A DNA stretch of 64,000 nucleotides. Source: Cryobacterium sp. M96 (GTDB lineage Bacteria > Actinomycetota > Actinomycetes > Actinomycetales > Microbacteriaceae). The stretch covers positions 124,001 to 188,000 of the forward strand of contig NZ_PJJS01000052.1 in assembly GCF_002929845.1 (NCBI RefSeq). Reading direction: 5' to 3'. A program made the translations under genes and the position numbers. Numbering within the stretch: the stretch's first letter is position 1; every line of letters starts with the position of its first letter. Below are positions 62,838-64,000 of the stretch, piece after piece. The notes under the pieces were generated by a model, which was not told where the DNA came from, did not search any database, and saw only the letters and a list, made by a program, of their open reading frames with translations.

Positions 62838-63961
62838 ACCGGCTGCTCCGCGTCGATGCCGGGGCCCGTAGCCGTCTCGGTCCGCGTGCCGGAGTCATCC
62901 GCGGTATCGGTGCCGGTGAGCAGTTCCAGGAGCCGCCGGGCCGAATCGCGCCAGGTGAAGCGTTCCGCCTCGATGACGGAGGCTGTGGAGCGGGCCGCCC
63001 ACTCCCCCGCGCCCAGCCGCCGCACGGCCAGGGCGAGCGCGTCGGTGCTGGCCGGGTCGAAGTAGAGCGCAGCGTCGCCGCCGATCTCGCGAAAGATCGG
63101 GATGTCGCTCACCACGACGGGGATGCCGAGGCTCATCGCCTCGACGAGCGGGATGCCGAAGCCCTCGTCCAGAGACGCCGTGACCAGCGCGGTCGCGGAG
63201 CCCAGCACCCGCAGGTACTCCTCGTCGGTGACGCCGTTGTGGAACACCAGCGTCGCCTGCGGCGCCAGGGCGGTCAGGCGTTCCCGTTCCTGGTCGCTCA
63301 CCTGGCTCATCAGGTGGAGCTCATGGCCCGGTAGTTCCGCGGCTGCGCGCACCAGAGTGTCCACGTTCTTGTACGGCATGAACGAGCCCATGTAGACCAG
63401 GCGACCCGTTTCCGCAGCGGCACGTCCGGCGGGCGGCGTCGACCGCGTGTCGGCGGCGTTGTGGATGACCGTGACCGGCCGCCGCGTCAGACGGTTGTCC
63501 CGGATCAGGTCCCGGGTAGTCTCGGAGACGGTGACGACGCCGTCGGCCCGGTTCAGGAGCATCCGCTGCGGCCACCACGATAGGTGATACAGCCGCCAAA
63601 TCAGGCGCAGCAAACCGGGCAGGTCCCGCGGCGGGGTGCGATTGCGGTAGTAGATCAGGTCGTGCACGGTGAGGAGCAGCCGGTACTTCCGGCCCCAGGA
63701 TCCCATCGTCTGCATCGGAGAGAACACGACGTCGGGCTTCAGCTGGTTGATCTGGAGGGCGATGAACGGCTCCCGGATGCTGGTCGGGGCACTCACGAGC
63801 TGCCAGGGCAGATCCGGAAGCAGGTCGAGCTGCCGGTGGTCATTGATCAGCATGGTGACCGGGTGGAGCTTGCCCAATTCCGTGACCAGCCCGGCCGTGT
63901 ACCGGCTGATGCCGTCGTGCCGGTCGAATCGGGTGTAACGGCAATCGAAGACGATTCTCAC
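62825..63961 (-). CDS. GT4-type glycosyltransferase
   Basis: A 378-residue retaining glycosyltransferase with GT-B fold. The N-terminal acceptor domain begins MRIVFDCRYTRFDRHDGISR; the donor domain has LVYMGSFMPYKNVDTLVRAA and the EX7E motif in ASLDEGFGIPLVEAMSLGIP. It likely adds a sugar to a cell-wall or surface polysaccharide. The GTG start overlaps the stop of the upstream gene as GTGA, so a longer polysaccharide operon continues past the window end. The C-terminal 30 residues are Thr/Gly/Pro rich. Confidence 0.92.
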   Translation of the reverse strand: MRIVFDCRYTRFDRHDGISRYTAGLVTELGKLHPVTMLINDHRQLDLLPDLPWQLVSAPTSIREPFIALQINQLKPDVVFSPMQTMGSWGRKYRLLLTVHDLIYYRNRTPPRDLPGLLRLIWRLYHLSWWPQRMLLNRADGVVTVSETTRDLIRDNRLTRRPVTVIHNAADTRSTPPAGRAAAETGRLVYMGSFMPYKNVDTLVRAAAELPGHELHLMSQVSDQERERLTALAPQATLVFHNGVTDEEYLRVLGSATALVTASLDEGFGIPLVEAMSLGIPVVVSDIPIFREIGGDAALYFDPASTDALALAVRRLGAGEWAARSTASVIEAERFTWRDSARRLLELLTGTDTADDSGTRTETATGPGIDAEQPVQPV

Positions 63962-64000
63962 TTCGTCTCCCTTGCGCCGAGGAAGCGGCGCAGGGCGTCC
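63958..64000 (-). CDS. 3' end of an upstream gene in the glycosyltransferase operon
   Basis: Only the last 13 residues, DALRRFLGARETK, and the TGA are within the window. The TGA overlaps the GTG start of the glycosyltransferase by four bases, so the two are co-translated. The product cannot be named. Confidence 0.5.
   Translation of the reverse strand, partial: DALRRFLGARETK

Overview
This window is high-GC actinobacterial chromosome. Marker genes place it there: RbpA, mycothiol ligase MshC, the PafB/PafC pair next to TatA/TatC, CarD, a cytochrome bcc (QcrCAB) plus aa3 oxidase with the actinobacterial CtaF subunit, and DUF3043/DUF3097 proteins. Gene content and protein style suggest Microbacteriaceae, possibly Cryobacterium-like, but that level is inference.

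Layout. 1-12.9 kb: core energy and housekeeping. A partial phosphodiesterase, DUF3043, an M20 dipeptidase and erpA lead into ctaCDF (+). Facing it on the minus strand are an rRNA methyltransferase and ctaE-qcrCAB, then trpD (+). 12.9-17.8 kb: glycerol/dihydroxyacetone metabolism, with an intact glpF, a badly decayed glpK and a divergent intact dhaKLM operon. 17.9-22.6 kb: a zinc-ribbon-like protein, an HdeD-type membrane protein with a possible stop in its N-terminus, an SDR, NfeD-SPFH, a glycerophosphodiesterase and rbpA. 22.7-37.5 kb: lnt, a HelY-like helicase, tatC, tatA, pafC, pafB, an FKBP lipoprotein, trmI, a HAD phosphatase, PAC2, mshC, uppP and an M20 hydrolase. The pupylation/proteasome block often found between trmI and the FKBP gene is absent here. 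37.6-39.4 kb: tRNA-Leu(GAG) with a strong terminator, remnants of a zinc alcohol dehydrogenase and of a cyclopropane fatty acid synthase, a small secreted protein and a CarD protein. 39.5-42.3 kb: an agmatine-to-putrescine operon (deiminase plus amidohydrolase) divergent from a TetR regulator, with a near-ideal palindromic operator between them. 42.6-45.5 kb: a collapsed CO-dehydrogenase/xanthine-dehydrogenase-type locus. A coxM stub runs straight into a truncated coxE, followed by intact-looking coxG and an xdhC-like gene. 45.5-64 kb: an MMPL exporter, small conserved proteins, two further gene remnants (DUF4097, SMP-30), SRAP, DUF3097, cspA, Lrp with a divergent transsulfuration enzyme, a helicase, an SGNH hydrolase, a D-Ala-D-Ala carboxypeptidase, an RNA methyltransferase, a sirtuin, a histidine phosphatase and glycosyltransferases.

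Two themes stand out. First, a dispersed palindromic element occurs three times (6486-6566, 47929-48009, 58862-58942). Each copy has 19-nt inverted arms of the same sequence and is exactly 81 nt from arm end to arm end, although the 43-nt interiors differ. This is the best candidate for something undescribed. Second, the window holds many gene remnants (glpK, coxM/coxE, Zn-ADH, CFA synthase, DUF4097, SMP-30, possibly the hdeD N-terminus), which points to ongoing loss of accessory metabolism beside intact core genes. No CRISPR array, insertion sequence, transposase or prophage gene was seen.
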